Part shown: positions 1 through 10,624 of the stretch, piece by piece | Position numbering within the stretch: the first letter of the stretch is position 1 | Layout of the letters: each line of letters opens with the position of its first letter | Assembly: GCA_002712945.1 (NCBI GenBank) | Contig: PAVA01000023.1 | Span: 1 to 31,034 of the forward strand | Source of the DNA: Citromicrobium sp. | GTDB lineage: Bacteria; Pseudomonadota; Alphaproteobacteria; Sphingomonadales; Sphingomonadaceae | Length of the DNA stretch: 31,034 nucleotides | Reading direction: 5' to 3' | Made by a program: the position numbers and the translations under genes | Notes under the pieces: generated by a model | Databases searched by the model: none | Told to the model about the DNA's origin: nothing | Seen by the model: the letters and a program-made list of their open reading frames with translations, nothing else

Positions 1-643
1 GCACATGGTCGAGCGCGATGTCGGGGTACTCGGCCTCGCGCAGCGCGATCACGGTCTTGCGCCACAAGCGGCTGGTGGCGAGCACGTTGGCCTTGTCGAC
101 CGAAGTCACGCGCCCGGAACGCCCGCGCGCCGCATCGAAGGCGATGCGCGCGATTCGCTCGACCTCTTCCGCCGTATAGCTGCACAGGTCGGTGGCGGTC
201 TCGTCGCCCTCCACCTTGTCGCCGAAATAGATCCCCCCGGTCAGTTCGCGCACGATCAGCATGTCGGTTCCGGTCACGCGATCGGCTTTCAGCGGCGAGA
301 GATGTTCGAGGCCGGAAAAGAGCGTGATCGGGCGCAGGTTCGCGAACGCGCCGAGGGCCTTGCGCAAGCCGAGAAGCCCAGCTTCCGGTCGCGGTCCGCC
401 CCCATCCCATTTCGGCCCGCCGACCGCGCCGAGGAACACAGCGTCTGCATCCGCGCACGCTTTCGCGGTCGCCTCGGGAAACGGATCGCCATGGGCGTCG
501 ATCGCGCAACCGCCGATGGCGTAGCTGGCAAACTCCAGCGACAGCCCGTAGGCGGGGGCCACCGCCTCCAGCACCGCGCGCGCGCCCTGCGCGACCTCGG
601 GGCCGATACCGTCGCCGGGCAGCAATACGATTCTGCGGGTCAC
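1..643 (-). CDS. leuB: 3-isopropylmalate dehydrogenase, N-terminal part (cut by window edge)
   Basis: LeuB oxidises and decarboxylates 3-isopropylmalate to 2-ketoisocaproate with NAD+ in the cytoplasm, the third step of leucine synthesis. About 214 residues are visible, roughly 60 percent of the usual 350 to 360. They start with the family opening [15 protein letters not shown] and include [23 protein letters not shown] (substrate-binding arginines) and [11 protein letters not shown]. The start is a GTG at 641-643 that overlaps the leuD stop as GTGA, which points to translational coupling. It is the last visible gene of the ilv-leu operon. The C-terminal part with the metal-binding aspartates lies outside the window. 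Identification is secure. Confidence 0.95.
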   Translation of the reverse strand, partial: MTRRIVLLPGDGIGPEVAQGARAVLEAVAPAYGLSLEFASYAIGGCAIDAHGDPFPEATAKACADADAVFLGAVGGPKWDGGGPRPEAGLLGLRKALGAFANLRPITLFSGLEHLSPLKADRVTGTDMLIVRELTGGIYFGDKVEGDETATDLCSYTAEEVERIARIAFDAARGRSGRVTSVDKANVLATSRLWRKTVIALREAEYPDIALDHV

Positions 644-1221
644 GCGGCGGCAACCTCGTAGGCGGCGATATCCGCTTCGTGCGCGAGGATGTGGCCCAGC
701 GGGTCGACTCCGTCGAGCAGGCACCGCCGTGCGAAGGGCTCTACGCTGAACTGCGCGCGAATGTCGTCCTCGGTCTCCAGCGTGCAGCTTTCGAGGTCGA
801 TCACCATCCGCATGCCCGGCCGTTCGAGCAGCGCGGCATGGGTGCGCTCGTCCACCTCGACCGGCAGCAAGCCATTTTTCAGAGCGTTGCTCTTGAAGAT
901 GTCCGCAATGTCGGAGCTGACGACGGCCCGGAAGCCGTAGTCGAGCAGAGCCCACGGCGCATGCTCGCGGCTGGAACCGCAACCGAAATTGGGCCCGGCG
1001 ACCAGCACCTGCCGGTCGCCCGCCCCGGCAGCGGGCAAGGGCGTATCGTTCTTTGGCTGGTCGTCGCCCGTATAGCGCCAGTCGTAGAAGGCCTGTGCGC
1101 CCAGCCCCTCGCGCGAAGTTGTGGTGAGGAAGCGCGCGGGGATGATCTGGTCGGTGTCGATATTGTGCTGGGGCAGCACGAGTGTGCGCGAGATCAGTCG
1201 GGTGAAAGGCTCAAGCTGCAT
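640..1221 (-). CDS. leuD: 3-isopropylmalate dehydratase small subunit
   Basis: LeuD (193 aa, normal length is about 190 to 210) is the swivelling small subunit of isopropylmalate isomerase. With LeuC it converts 2-isopropylmalate to 3-isopropylmalate. Visible hallmarks are the N-terminal segment with [13 protein letters not shown], the [17 protein letters not shown] motif near residues 76-92 and the [22 protein letters not shown] segment (split here as [10 protein letters not shown] and [12 protein letters not shown]). Its ATG at 1219-1221 overlaps the leuC stop by 11 bases, and its own stop overlaps the leuB GTG. It is therefore expected to be made stoichiometrically with LeuC. Confidence 0.96.
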   Translation of the reverse strand: MQLEPFTRLISRTLVLPQHNIDTDQIIPARFLTTTSREGLGAQAFYDWRYTGDDQPKNDTPLPAAGAGDRQVLVAGPNFGCGSSREHAPWALLDYGFRAVVSSDIADIFKSNALKNGLLPVEVDERTHAALLERPGMRMVIDLESCTLETEDDIRAQFSVEPFARRCLLDGVDPLGHILAHEADIAAYEVAAA

Positions 1222-2641
1222 CGCGTGCCTCCCTCTTCTCGGTCAGATAGGGGGACGGATCGGCGATGTGCCCCGCGATCGCACTGGCCGCCGCGGTGGC
1301 AGGCCCGGCGAGCACGGTGCGCACACCCTTGCCCTGGCGGCCGACGAAATTGCGATTGGAGGTCGAGACCACGAGTTCGCCCGGTTCGCCCTGATCGCCA
1401 TTCATCGCGATGCACATCGAACAGCCGGGCAGGCGCCATTCGGCCCCGGCCTCGATGAACACCGCGTCCAGTCCCTCTGCCTCGGCCTGTCGGCGGACAC
1501 TTTCCGAGCCCGGGACAATTAGCGCGGTGACGCCCTCGGCCACCTTGCGGCCGCGCATGATTTCGGCCGCTTCGCGCAGGTCGGCCATCCGCGAATTGGT
1601 GCAGCTGCCGATGAAGACGCGATGGACCGGCATTTCGGCGAAGGGACGGTCTGCCTCGAAACGCATGTAGTCCGCCGCATGGCGTGCGGCATCATCTTGC
1701 GGCGCGGGAGCACTGGCGGAAACCGGCGCGGCGGCATCGGGCGAGACGCCGAAGGTTATCATTGGGCGGATGGCGGCCGCATCGACGCTTACTTCGCGAT
1801 CGAAAGCGGCATCGGGGTCGGACGGAAGCGCACGCCAGCGCGCAAGCGCCGCGTCCCACGCTTCGCCCTGCGGCGCGCGCTCGCGCCCTTCGAGGTAAGC
1901 GTAAGTCGTCTCGTCGGGCGCGACCATGCCGACGCGCGCGCCCGCTTCGATCGCCATGTTGCACAGCGTCATGCGGCCTTCCATCGACAGTGCCTCCACT
2001 GCCGGGCCCGCAAACTCGACAGCATAGCCCTGCCCGCCATCGGCGCCGATCTGCGCGATCATGGCGAGCGCCATGTCCTTCGCGCCGACACCCGGCGAAA
2101 GCTCACCCTCGAAGGTGATGCGCATCGATTTCGGCTTGCGCTGGAGAATGCATTGCGTGGCCAGCACATGCCCAACCTCGGTCGTGCCGATCCCGAAGGC
2201 CAGCGCACCGAACGCGCCGTGGGTGGAGGTATGGCTGTCGCCGCACACGATCGTCTTGCCCGGCTGGGTCAGCCCCATTTCGGGCCCGATCACATGCACG
2301 ATCCCGCGCCGTGCATCGTCGAGGCCGAGCAGGTCGATCCCGTGCTTGGCGCAGTTCGCCTCCAGCTGGTGCACCTGGCGTTCCGCCGCCTCGGTCGCAT
2401 AGGGCAACCGCCCGTCCGCGCCCGCCGGCAATGTCGGCGTCGAGTGGTCGAGCGTCGCCTGCGTCAGGTCGGGCCGCCGCACCGGCAGGCCGCGCTCTTC
2501 CAGCACGGCAAATGCCTGGGGAGACGTCACTTCGTGGACCAGATGCAGGTCGATGAAGAGGATGGCGGGGCTTTCCTCGCTTTCGGGGACGACAACATGC
2601 GCGTCCCACAGCTTGTCGAACAAGGAACGGGGTTCGGTCAT
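1211..2641 (-). CDS. leuC: 3-isopropylmalate dehydratase large subunit
   Basis: LeuC (476 aa, full length) is the [4Fe-4S] aconitase-type catalytic subunit of isopropylmalate isomerase. The three cluster cysteines are at the expected positions: C347 in FIGSCTNS, and C407 and C410 in GCSMC. The N-terminal substrate region HEVTSPQAF and the [13 protein letters not shown] motif are also intact. It lies 15 bases downstream of leuA and overlaps leuD by 11 bases. An insertion-like stretch rich in Ala and Pro around residues 300-320 ([11 protein letters not shown]) is slightly unusual but lies outside the core motifs. Confidence 0.96.
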   Translation of the reverse strand: MTEPRSLFDKLWDAHVVVPESEESPAILFIDLHLVHEVTSPQAFAVLEERGLPVRRPDLTQATLDHSTPTLPAGADGRLPYATEAAERQVHQLEANCAKHGIDLLGLDDARRGIVHVIGPEMGLTQPGKTIVCGDSHTSTHGAFGALAFGIGTTEVGHVLATQCILQRKPKSMRITFEGELSPGVGAKDMALAMIAQIGADGGQGYAVEFAGPAVEALSMEGRMTLCNMAIEAGARVGMVAPDETTYAYLEGRERAPQGEAWDAALARWRALPSDPDAAFDREVSVDAAAIRPMITFGVSPDAAAPVSASAPAPQDDAARHAADYMRFEADRPFAEMPVHRVFIGSCTNSRMADLREAAEIMRGRKVAEGVTALIVPGSESVRRQAEAEGLDAVFIEAGAEWRLPGCSMCIAMNGDQGEPGELVVSTSNRNFVGRQGKGVRTVLAGPATAAASAIAGHIADPSPYLTEKREARDAA

Positions 2642-2656
2642 GTCACGAAAAACCCT

Positions 2657-4214
<1,558 letters not shown>

Positions 4215-4231
<17 letters not shown>

Positions 4232-4493
4232 GGGCTACCTCCATTACCGGCGGTGCGTTGGTCAGGCGGATCGTGGTTTCGACCTCGTGCAGCCGTGCGA
4301 CCTGGCGCAGCAGCGTATCCACCCGTCGGCTCTCGTCCAGCGGCTCCAGCGCCAGGGTCATCACGGAACGGTCGCCGTCGCTGCCCATCTGCATGGAGCG
4401 CACGGCGAAGGCACGCGCCTCGATCACGCCGAGAATCCGGCGAAGCGCGCCTTCGGCGCAGCGAAACTCGATACGGACGTGTTCAACCCTCAT
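4215..4493 (-). CDS. ilvM: acetolactate synthase small subunit, short IlvM-type ACT domain
   Basis: This 92-residue protein is essentially one ACT domain: a beta start VEHVRIEFRC, a turn with EGALRRILGVIEARAF, then RSVMTLALEPL. It follows the large subunit directly with an 11-base overlap. Small regulatory subunits of the IlvN/IlvH type are about 160 to 170 residues with a second domain. This one has the size of IlvM, the partner of IlvG in acetolactate synthase II. By family knowledge it activates the large subunit, and feedback behaviour cannot be read from sequence. Choosing ilvM over ilvN rests on length and gene order. Confidence 0.85.
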
Positions 4494-6192
4494 GGCGCTT
4501 CTCCATCATTTCGGCATTGGATTTGCCCGGCGGCACCAGCGGCCAGACGTTTTCTTCGGGGTCGATGCGGACATGGGCGAGGATCGGCCCGCGCGCGGCC
4601 ATCAGCCGGTCGATCGCGCCGTCGACTTCCTCGTGGCGTTCGATGCCGAAAGCCTCGATGCCGAAGGCGTTGGCCACCTCGACGAAGTCGGGATTGTCGG
4701 ACAGGTCGACCTCGGAATAATTGCCCGCGAAGAACAGCTCCTGCCATTGCCGCACCAGGCCCAGCATCGCGTTGTCGAGCAGCACGATCTTCACCGGGAT
4801 CTGGTAGCGGCGCAGGGTCGCGAGTTCCTGGATGTTCATCTGGAACCCGCCGTCGCCGCAGATCGCAAACACCTCGCGCTCCGGCTCGGCCAGCTTGGCC
4901 CCGATGGCAGCGGGCAGGCCGTAACCCATCGCACCCAGGCCGCCGCTGGTCAGGTGCGCCTGCGGACGGGCGAAGCGGCAATGCTGGGCGACCCACATCT
5001 GATGCTGGCCGACATCGCAGGCTGCGACGAAATTATCGCCGACCCGCTCGGACAGTTCCTTCAGCATGGCGGGCGCATAGATGCCGTTACCCGGCGCATC
5101 GTAACGCGGCGCATGCGCGGCGCGGGCGGCCATGATCGTGTCGGTCCACTCGGCGATGTCGCCGCGCGCGAAATCGATCGCGGCGAGGCTGGACTTGAGG
5201 TTGCCACACACGGCCGCATGCGCATGGCGCAGCTTGCCCAGCTCGGACGCGTCGATATCGATATGGACGACCGAGGCATGCGGCGCGAATTCGGCCAGCT
5301 TGCCGGTCGCACGATCGTCGAACCGCGCACCGACCACGATCAGCAGATCGCTCTCCTGCACCGCCATATTGGCCGCGCGATGCCCGTGCATTCCCAGCAT
5401 GCCGAGCATTGCGGGGTGGTCGGCCGACAGCACGCCGAGGCCCTGCAGCGTGGCGACCGCCGGAATGCCGCTTTCATCGACGATCCGGCGGACCATCTCG
5501 CTCGCGTTGGACCGCGCGATTCCGCCACCGAGATAGAACAGCGGGCGCCGCGAGGCAGCGATCAGCCGCTCGGCCTCGGCAATGGCATCATGCGAAGGAG
5601 ACGGCAGAACCTCCGTCGTCGCACGGGGCTTGCGCGGAGCCTCGCAGGTGGCCTGCTGCACGTCCTTGGGCAGGTCGACCAGCACCGGGCCGGGCCGCCC
5701 GCCCTCGGCAATCGCGAAAGCCTCGGCCAGCGCAGCCGGGATATCCTCCGGACGCCGGACGATGACCGAATGCTTCACGATCGGCATGGTCATGCCGAAA
5801 ATGTCTGTCTCCTGGAATGCGTCGGTGCCCATCATCGGCTGCGCAACCTGGCCCGTGATGGCGACCATCGGGACCGAATCGAGGTAGGCATTGGCGATGC
5901 CTGTGATGAGGTTGGTCGCCCCCGGGCCCGAGGTCGCGAGGCACACGCCCGCACGGCCCGTCGCCCGGCCATAGGCGTCGGCGGCGAAGGCGGCGGCCTG
6001 TTCGTGCCGGACGAGGATGTGGCGCGCCTTGCCGTGTGCGATAGCATCGTAAACCGGCATGATCGCGCCGCCCGGATAGCCGAAGACACATTCTACGCCG
6101 AGCGCCTCCAGCGTATCGACGACCAGTTGCGCACCCGTACGGGTGGCGGGCTCGATGTCCGGGCTGGATATGGGCTGGGTCATGGCGTTCAT
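4483..6192 (-). CDS. ilvG: acetolactate synthase large (catalytic) subunit
   Basis: This thiamine-diphosphate enzyme (569 aa) makes acetolactate or acetohydroxybutyrate from pyruvate, the first common step for valine, leucine and isoleucine. Seen are FGYPGGAIMPVYDA, the ThDP-activating glutamate E64 in VRHEQAAAFAADAYGRATG, the SGPGATNLITGIANAY segment, and the ThDP-pyrophosphate motif that begins GDGGFQMNIQELATL and ends near LLDNAML. The product could equally be called IlvB. IlvG is used because its neighbour is an IlvM-size subunit. A second ATG (MTQPISS) at 6183 is an alternative start. It lies 30 bases after ilvC. Confidence 0.93.
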   Translation of the reverse strand: MNAMTQPISSPDIEPATRTGAQLVVDTLEALGVECVFGYPGGAIMPVYDAIAHGKARHILVRHEQAAAFAADAYGRATGRAGVCLATSGPGATNLITGIANAYLDSVPMVAITGQVAQPMMGTDAFQETDIFGMTMPIVKHSVIVRRPEDIPAALAEAFAIAEGGRPGPVLVDLPKDVQQATCEAPRKPRATTEVLPSPSHDAIAEAERLIAASRRPLFYLGGGIARSNASEMVRRIVDESGIPAVATLQGLGVLSADHPAMLGMLGMHGHRAANMAVQESDLLIVVGARFDDRATGKLAEFAPHASVVHIDIDASELGKLRHAHAAVCGNLKSSLAAIDFARGDIAEWTDTIMAARAAHAPRYDAPGNGIYAPAMLKELSERVGDNFVAACDVGQHQMWVAQHCRFARPQAHLTSGGLGAMGYGLPAAIGAKLAEPEREVFAICGDGGFQMNIQELATLRRYQIPVKIVLLDNAMLGLVRQWQELFFAGNYSEVDLSDNPDFVEVANAFGIEAFGIERHEEVDGAIDRLMAARGPILAHVRIDPEENVWPLVPPGKSNAEMMEKRHEG

Positions 6193-6222
6193 GGTTCTCG
6201 CTTTCGGGAAGGCGCGCGGGGA

Positions 6223-7254
6223 TCAGGCGGCCTTCTGCTCCTTCTTCTTCTTCTCGGCTTCCAGCCACGGCATCATCGCGCGCAGCTCCTTGCCGGTGGC
6301 TTCGATGGGATGAGCCAGATCGGCGGCCTGCATCTTGTCGTATTCGACCTTTCCGGCCTCGTTCTCGGCGATCCAGTTGCGCGCGAAAGTGCCATCCTGA
6401 ATGTCCTGCAGAACGTCGCGCATCCGCGCGCGGGTCTCGTCGTTGATGACCCGCGGACCGGATACGAGATCGCCGTAGATCGCGGTTTCGGAGACGAATT
6501 CGTGCATCTTCTCGAACCCGCCTTCGTACAGCAGATCGACGATCAGCTTCAGCTCGTGCAGGCATTCGTAATAGGCGATCTCGGGCTGGTAGCCCGCGTC
6601 CACCAGCGTCTCGAACCCGGCGGCGACCAGCTCGGTCGCGCCGCCGCACAGCACCGCCTGTTCGCCGAACAGGTCGGTCTCGGTTTCCTCGCGGAAGCTC
6701 GTTTCGATGGCCCCGGCGGTGGTCCCGCCGATCAGGCTGGCATAGGCCAGCGCCCGCTCGCGCGCTTCGCCGGTGGCGTCCTGACGCACGGCGAACAGGC
6801 AGGGGACACCCGCCCCGCGTTCGTATTCGCGGCGGACCAGATCGCCCGGGCCCTTGGGCGCGACCAGGATCACATCGATCCCGGCGGCGGGCTGGATGCG
6901 CTCGTACAGAACGGTGAAGCCGTGCGCGACGAGCAGCGCGTCGCCCTGCTCAAGATTGGGGGCAATGTCGCTGGCGAAGATCGCCTCGTGGCTCATGTCG
7001 GGCGTCAGCAGCGCAATCAGCGATGCGGCCTTGGCGGCTTCGGCGACGGGCATGACGGTCAGGCCGTCGGCGCGAGCCTTGGCCGCCGTGGGCGAGCCAT
7101 CGCGCAAGCCCACGATCACTTCGCACCCGCTGTCCTTAAGGTTCATCGCGTGGGCGCGGCCCTGGCTGCCATAGCCGATCACGGCGACGGGGCGGTCCTT
7201 CACCAGCGCGGGCTTGGCGTCGGCATCGGTATAGATCTTGATCGTTTTCGGCAT
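6223..7254 (-). CDS. ilvC: ketol-acid reductoisomerase (class I)
   Basis: IlvC (343 aa) isomerises and reduces acetolactate with NADPH and Mg2+. The Rossmann motif [20 protein letters not shown] is near residues 24-43. It is followed by [16 protein letters not shown], whose residues after the arginine are the usual NADPH phosphate-binding place. [18 protein letters not shown] and the C-terminal knotted domain with [19 protein letters not shown] carry the metal ligands. Length is that of short class I enzymes. The C-terminus is a lysine-rich tail ([10 protein letters not shown]). It sits 13 bases after ilvD and 30 before the synthase gene. Confidence 0.96.
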   Translation of the reverse strand: MPKTIKIYTDADAKPALVKDRPVAVIGYGSQGRAHAMNLKDSGCEVIVGLRDGSPTAAKARADGLTVMPVAEAAKAASLIALLTPDMSHEAIFASDIAPNLEQGDALLVAHGFTVLYERIQPAAGIDVILVAPKGPGDLVRREYERGAGVPCLFAVRQDATGEARERALAYASLIGGTTAGAIETSFREETETDLFGEQAVLCGGATELVAAGFETLVDAGYQPEIAYYECLHELKLIVDLLYEGGFEKMHEFVSETAIYGDLVSGPRVINDETRARMRDVLQDIQDGTFARNWIAENEAGKVEYDKMQAADLAHPIEATGKELRAMMPWLEAEKKKKEQKAA

Positions 7255-7267
7255 GGTCTGAAATCCC

Positions 7268-8947
7268 TCACTCGGTCACGGGTGGAATGGTGGTGGCGCC
7301 GTAGGCGGCGGACGAAACGAGACGCGCGTATTTGTCGAAAACGCCGCCCATGCGGTTGGGCTCGCGCGGAGTGTGCGCGGCGCGGCGCGCGTCCCAGTCG
7401 ATATCGGCGTCGATCCGGCGCGCCTCGGCGTCGATGCGGATCGTGTCTCCTTCCTCGACCAGCGCGATGGGGCCGCCTGCGGCGGCCTCGGGCGAACAAT
7501 GGCCGATGACAAAGCCGTGGCTCGCACCCGAGAAGCGACCGTCGGTGATCAGCGCGACCTTGCCCGCGAGCCCCTGCCCGGCGAGTGCGGCGGTCACCGC
7601 CAGCATCTCGCGCATGCCCGGCCCGCCGGCGGGGCCTTCGTAACGGATGATGACGACGTCGCCCGCCTTGATCGCGCCTTCGGACACGGCAGCGAAGCAC
7701 GCTTCCTCGCCCTCGAACACCCGTGCCGGACCCTCGAACGACGCGGCGCCATAGCCTGCGGTCTTGAGCACCGCGCCTTCGGGCGCGAGATCGCCGTAGA
7801 GAATGCTGAGCCCTCCGGTCGCCTTGACCGGATCGGCGGGCGATTTGACGACCTGCTGGCCCGGTGTTTCCTCGGCCTGCGCCAGTTCGGCAAACAGGCT
7901 GCGCCCGGTGACGGTCGGCGTGTCCTCGATCATCCCGGCATCGGCCAGCCGCTGGCCGAACAGCGTGACGCCGCCAGCCTTGTAGAGATCGCGCGCGAGG
8001 AAGCGCCCGCCCGGCTTGAGGTCGGTGATGACAGGCACCTTGCGCGACAATTCGTCGAAGGTCTCGATCGGGAAAGCGAAGCCCGCTTCCGCCGCGATGG
8101 CGGGCAGGTGGAGCACGGCGTTGGTCGACCCGCCGCTCGCGACCACCGCCGTCGCCGCATTGCGGACCGAGGTGGGCGTCACGAAACTGCGCGACGAGGT
8201 GCCCTCCTTGGCCAGCTTCGCGGCCAGCCGACCGCAGCGCGCCGCCTCGACCGCCTTGGCGGTGTCGGTCGCGGGCGGATCGCCCGAGCCCATGGGGGAG
8301 AGGCCCATCATCGCCAGCGCCATGGCCATGGTGTTGGCGGTGAACTGCCCGCCGCACGCGCCCGCGCCGGGGCACGCCGCGCGCTCGATCTTGTCGAGCT
8401 CGGCATCGCTCATGTCGCCGCTGGCATGCGCGCCGACCGCCTCGAACACATCCTGGATAGAAATGTCGCGCCCGTCGCACTGGCCGGGCATGATCGTCCC
8501 GCCATAGAAAACCAGGCCAGGAATATCGAGCCGCGCCAGCGCCATTGCGGCGGCGGGGATGGTCTTGTCGCAACCGACCAGGATGACCGCGGCGTCGAGC
8601 GAGTGGCCGCGCACCGCCAGCTCGATCGAATCGGCGATGATCTCGCGGCTGATCAGCGAGGCGCGCATGCCCTCGCCGCCCATCGTGATCCCGTCCGAGA
8701 CAACGATGGTGTTGAAATCGACCGGCGTGGCACCGCCACCGCGCAGGCCTTCGCGGATCGGCTCGGCCAGATCGGCGAGGTGCATGTTGCACGGCGTGAC
8801 CGTGGACCAGGTGTTGACCACCGCGACCATCGGCTGGGCCATCTGTTCGTCGCTGTAGCCTGCACCACGCAGCATCGCGCGGGCCGGCGCCTTTGCCGGA
8901 CCCTTGGTTATGGCGTCGGAACGTTTGGAAGAAGTCTCAGTCATCAC
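7268..8947 (-). CDS. ilvD: dihydroxy-acid dehydratase
   Basis: IlvD (559 aa) dehydrates dihydroxyisovalerate and dihydroxymethylvalerate to the 2-keto acids. It belongs to the IlvD/Edd iron-sulfur dehydratases. Seen are [14 protein letters not shown] with the first cluster cysteine, [13 protein letters not shown] with the second, and [17 protein letters not shown] with the third region. The C-terminal [17 protein letters not shown] motif is also present. It is the first structural gene after the attenuator, so all later genes depend on readthrough. ATGs at 8947 and 8944 are both possible, and GGGA about ten bases upstream supports either. Edd at 15467-17302 is its distant paralogue. Confidence 0.96.
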   Translation of the reverse strand: MMTETSSKRSDAITKGPAKAPARAMLRGAGYSDEQMAQPMVAVVNTWSTVTPCNMHLADLAEPIREGLRGGGATPVDFNTIVVSDGITMGGEGMRASLISREIIADSIELAVRGHSLDAAVILVGCDKTIPAAAMALARLDIPGLVFYGGTIMPGQCDGRDISIQDVFEAVGAHASGDMSDAELDKIERAACPGAGACGGQFTANTMAMALAMMGLSPMGSGDPPATDTAKAVEAARCGRLAAKLAKEGTSSRSFVTPTSVRNAATAVVASGGSTNAVLHLPAIAAEAGFAFPIETFDELSRKVPVITDLKPGGRFLARDLYKAGGVTLFGQRLADAGMIEDTPTVTGRSLFAELAQAEETPGQQVVKSPADPVKATGGLSILYGDLAPEGAVLKTAGYGAASFEGPARVFEGEEACFAAVSEGAIKAGDVVIIRYEGPAGGPGMREMLAVTAALAGQGLAGKVALITDGRFSGASHGFVIGHCSPEAAAGGPIALVEEGDTIRIDAEARRIDADIDWDARRAAHTPREPNRMGGVFDKYARLVSSAAYGATTIPPVTE

Positions 8948-8970
8948 GTCGATCCCGGTACGGACCCATT

Positions 8971-9005
8971 AAAAAACCCCGCTGTCCTTGTCGGAGAGCG
9001 GGGTT
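8971..9005 (-). terminator. intrinsic terminator acting as ilv-leu attenuator
   Basis: Read on the minus strand, a 13-base-pair stem with one C-C mismatch (arms 8993-9005 and 8975-8987, 5-base loop GACAA) runs straight into six Ts (8976-8971). This is a textbook Rho-independent terminator placed between the leader ORF stop and ilvD. Its 5' arm contains CCCCGCTC (8996-9003). That sequence is perfectly complementary to GAGCGGGG inside the end of the leader ORF (9047-9054), so a competing antiterminator can form. The structural reading is direct. The regulatory role is inferred from the known ilv and leu attenuators. Confidence 0.9.
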
Positions 9006-9027
9006 CGAGAGGTCCGTCTGGCTTGGC

Positions 9028-9150
9028 TCAGCCGATGGGCACCCCTCCCCGCTCGATAAGAAGTACAAGAAGAAGGACGAGGAGCAGCACGAGACCCTGC
9101 GCAAACAGCGCAGTCCCGTCGGCAGTGCGGATCGCGGCCTTGGCCTGCAT
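9028..9150 (-). CDS. ilvL: ilv-leu operon leader (attenuator) peptide
   Basis: A 40-codon ORF with ATG at 9148-9150 and TGA at 9028-9030. Residues 20-32 are LVLLLVLLLVLLI: nine Leu, three Val and one Ile in 13 codons, with five of the Leu codons being CTT, a codon little used in the GC-rich genes nearby. The ORF ends about 20 bases before the terminator stem. GAGGA sits directly before the ATG, which is closer than ideal for a ribosome site, so initiation strength is uncertain. By analogy with ilvL and leuL, scarcity of charged Leu, Val or Ile tRNA would stall the ribosome and favour antitermination. The peptide itself probably has no other function. Confidence 0.9.
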   Translation of the reverse strand: MQAKAAIRTADGTALFAQGLVLLLVLLLVLLIERGGVPIG

Positions 9151-9197
9151 TCCTCAAATCCTCGCATGCGCAGCACCATTGCTGCGGTGGCGAGACG

Positions 9198-9227
9198 TTT
9201 ATATCATCAAAACTTAAGGGCAAGCAA
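9198..9227 (-). promoter_or_regulatory. putative sigma-70 promoter of the ilv-leu operon
   Basis: On the minus strand TTGCTT (9222-9227) and TATAAA (9198-9203) are separated by 18 bases. They lie in the only AT-rich patch of this region, about 48 bases upstream of the leader ATG. The stretch 9151-9304 between proB and the leader otherwise shows no gene and no clear proB terminator. Consensus match is partial, and no start site can be proven from sequence alone. Confidence 0.5.
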
Positions 9228-9304
9228 AAATATTGCCGATTCGCCGATTTCTACGCGCAGTTCGTTGCCCGCCCTTGCGGAGAGCCCCGGATTCGGGCCA
9301 AATC

Positions 9305-10114
9305 TCAGGGGGCTACGGTGGCAAACAGCGTAGCCCGCGCCCCATCCTTCAACCGCTGGATGGGGCGATCTTCCCGCCCGCTGGCAATGATCGTCCGGCA
9401 GCCGAGCGATCCGGCGTGCCGTGCGGCGGCAAGCTTGGTCGCCATACCGCCGGTGCCGACCCCCTCGCTCGCCGCTCCGCCTGCCATCGCCGTAATCCGA
9501 TCGTCGATCGCGGGGACGAAGGGGACATGCCGGGCCGCCGCCTCGCGGGGATCGCCGTCGTACAGCCCATCGACATCGGACAGCAGCAGCAGCAGGTCCG
9601 CGCCCGCCAGTTCGGCGACGCGGGCCGAGAGCCGGTCATTGTCGCCCAGCTTCAGCTCCTCGGTCGCGACGCTGTCGTTCTCGTTGACGACCGGCACCGC
9701 ACCCGCCCCGAGCAGGACCGAAAGAGTCGCCTGCGCATTGGCCGAGCGTTCGGGCGATTCGCTGTCGTCGAGCGTCAGCAGGAGCTGTGCGACCGCAATG
9801 TCGTGCGGGGCGAAGGCCGCCGCCCAGGCATTCATCAGCAGGCTCTGGCCGATCGACGCGGCTGCCTGGCGCCGGTCGAGCTGGGTCGAACGCGGCAGGC
9901 CCAGCCGCCGCCAGCCAAGCGCGACCGCGCCAGAGCTTACCACGATCACGCTCGCGCCGTCCTGCCGCAGCGCCACGATGTCATCCGCCAGGCGCGCGAG
10001 CCACGCAGCGCGGGGGTGACGATCCTCCGGTTCTATCAGAAGGGACGAACCGATCTTGATGACGACACGCGCCGCATCGCCCAGCCAGTCCGACGCCGCC
10101 GGTTCCGTCCCCAT
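9305..10114 (-). CDS. proB: glutamate 5-kinase, short form without PUA domain
   Basis: This amino-acid kinase (269 aa) phosphorylates glutamate for proline synthesis. Seen are VVIKIGSSLL near the N-terminus, VVSSGAVALGWRRLGLP, VVNENDSVATEELKLGDNDRLSA and the nucleotide-binding SDVDGLYDGDP, then GTGGMATKLAAA. Most ProB proteins are about 370 residues because of a C-terminal PUA domain, and here the protein ends right after the kinase domain. The frame stays open upstream to 10225, but that part is low-complexity Arg/Ala sequence lying over the neighbouring gene. The ATG at 10112-10114 is therefore chosen, although no strong ribosome site precedes it. No proA is adjacent. Confidence 0.88.
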   Translation of the reverse strand: MGTEPAASDWLGDAARVVIKIGSSLLIEPEDRHPRAAWLARLADDIVALRQDGASVIVVSSGAVALGWRRLGLPRSTQLDRRQAAASIGQSLLMNAWAAAFAPHDIAVAQLLLTLDDSESPERSANAQATLSVLLGAGAVPVVNENDSVATEELKLGDNDRLSARVAELAGADLLLLLSDVDGLYDGDPREAAARHVPFVPAIDDRITAMAGGAASEGVGTGGMATKLAAARHAGSLGCRTIIASGREDRPIQRLKDGARATLFATVAP

Positions 10115-10128
10115 GAGGGCGGTATTGC

Positions 10129-10428
10129 TCAAGGCTCGTCCCGCCGCGCCTGCCCCTCGTGCTGCTGTAGCAGCCGCAGCAGTTTCGCGACGGGACGGGG
10201 CACGCCTACGCGCCCGTCGAGCCACAGGCTGACGGTCGAACGGTCGACGCCGATGGCGCGCGCGAGCGCGCTCTGCGTGGCGCAGCCAAGCTCGTCCATC
10301 GCCAGCTTCAGCTCTTCGGGCTGCATCGAGGCGAGCATGGGGTCGGCCGGGGGCGGCTCCACCGCGTGCCCCCCGTTCGCATTTGCGGAAGCCACATCCG
10401 CTTCCGACCCCGATGTTGAATAATTCAC
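10129..10428 (-). CDS. small helix-turn-helix (Cro/C1-like) DNA-binding protein
   Basis: About 99 residues. The first 35 are low-complexity and acidic, followed by a compact HTH domain: EELKLAMDELGC, then TQSALARAIGVDRSTVSLW with the recognition helix, then PVAKLLRLL. It resembles small Xre/Cro-type or YdaS-like regulators. A GTG start at 10426-10428 is preferred because GGGGGAG lies five bases upstream. An in-frame TTG at 10569 would give 146 residues but places the N-terminus inside the glnK promoter region. It lies 14 bases before proB on the same strand and divergent from glnK. Its target is unknown; autoregulation or control of the divergent promoter is possible but unproven. Confidence 0.7.
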   Translation of the reverse strand: MNYSTSGSEADVASANANGGHAVEPPPADPMLASMQPEELKLAMDELGCATQSALARAIGVDRSTVSLWLDGRVGVPRPVAKLLRLLQQHEGQARRDEP

Positions 10429-10561
10429 GTCGACTCCCCCGATTTCGCGGCTGCGAAAGCCGCTGATTATCAAAGACTTGAACGGCCGCATGCTGCGTGT
10501 GCGAACCAGATTGACCAGTTCCTCGAATTTGTGCGATGCATCATAAATGACAAATCCATGA

Positions 10562-10584
10562 CCCTTCAAGCAAGAATTGAAGGG
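10562..10584. promoter_or_regulatory. inverted repeat upstream of glnK
   Basis: CCCTTCAA (10562-10569) and TTGAAGGG (10577-10584) form a perfect 8-base inverted repeat with a 7-base spacer, 40 bases before the glnK start. The surrounding intergenic stretch (10429-10624) is AT-richer than its neighbours and must hold promoters for two divergent units. No convincing sigma-54 element (GG and GC spaced ten apart in the usual context) was recognised. The repeat could be an operator or a leader-RNA hairpin. Confidence 0.45.
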
Positions 10585-10624
10585 AAGGGTGTCTGTCGCT
10601 GAAATTTATCTACCAGGGGGGAAT

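Noticed and set aside
4258..7509. Open frame of over 1000 codons on the plus strand
   Set aside because: It is antisense to leuA-ilvM-ilvG-ilvC-ilvD, whose products are unmistakable. Long antisense frames are common in GC-rich DNA, and this one has no recognisable domain.
9283..9314. Possible proB terminator (AGCCCC...GGGGCT)
   Set aside because: The arms overlap the proB stop, the spacer is long and no T-tract follows on the minus strand.
10115..10225. N-terminal extension of proB to 10225
   Set aside because: It is Arg/Ala low-complexity sequence lying wholly over the HTH gene in another frame, and the kinase family begins at the ATG at 10114.
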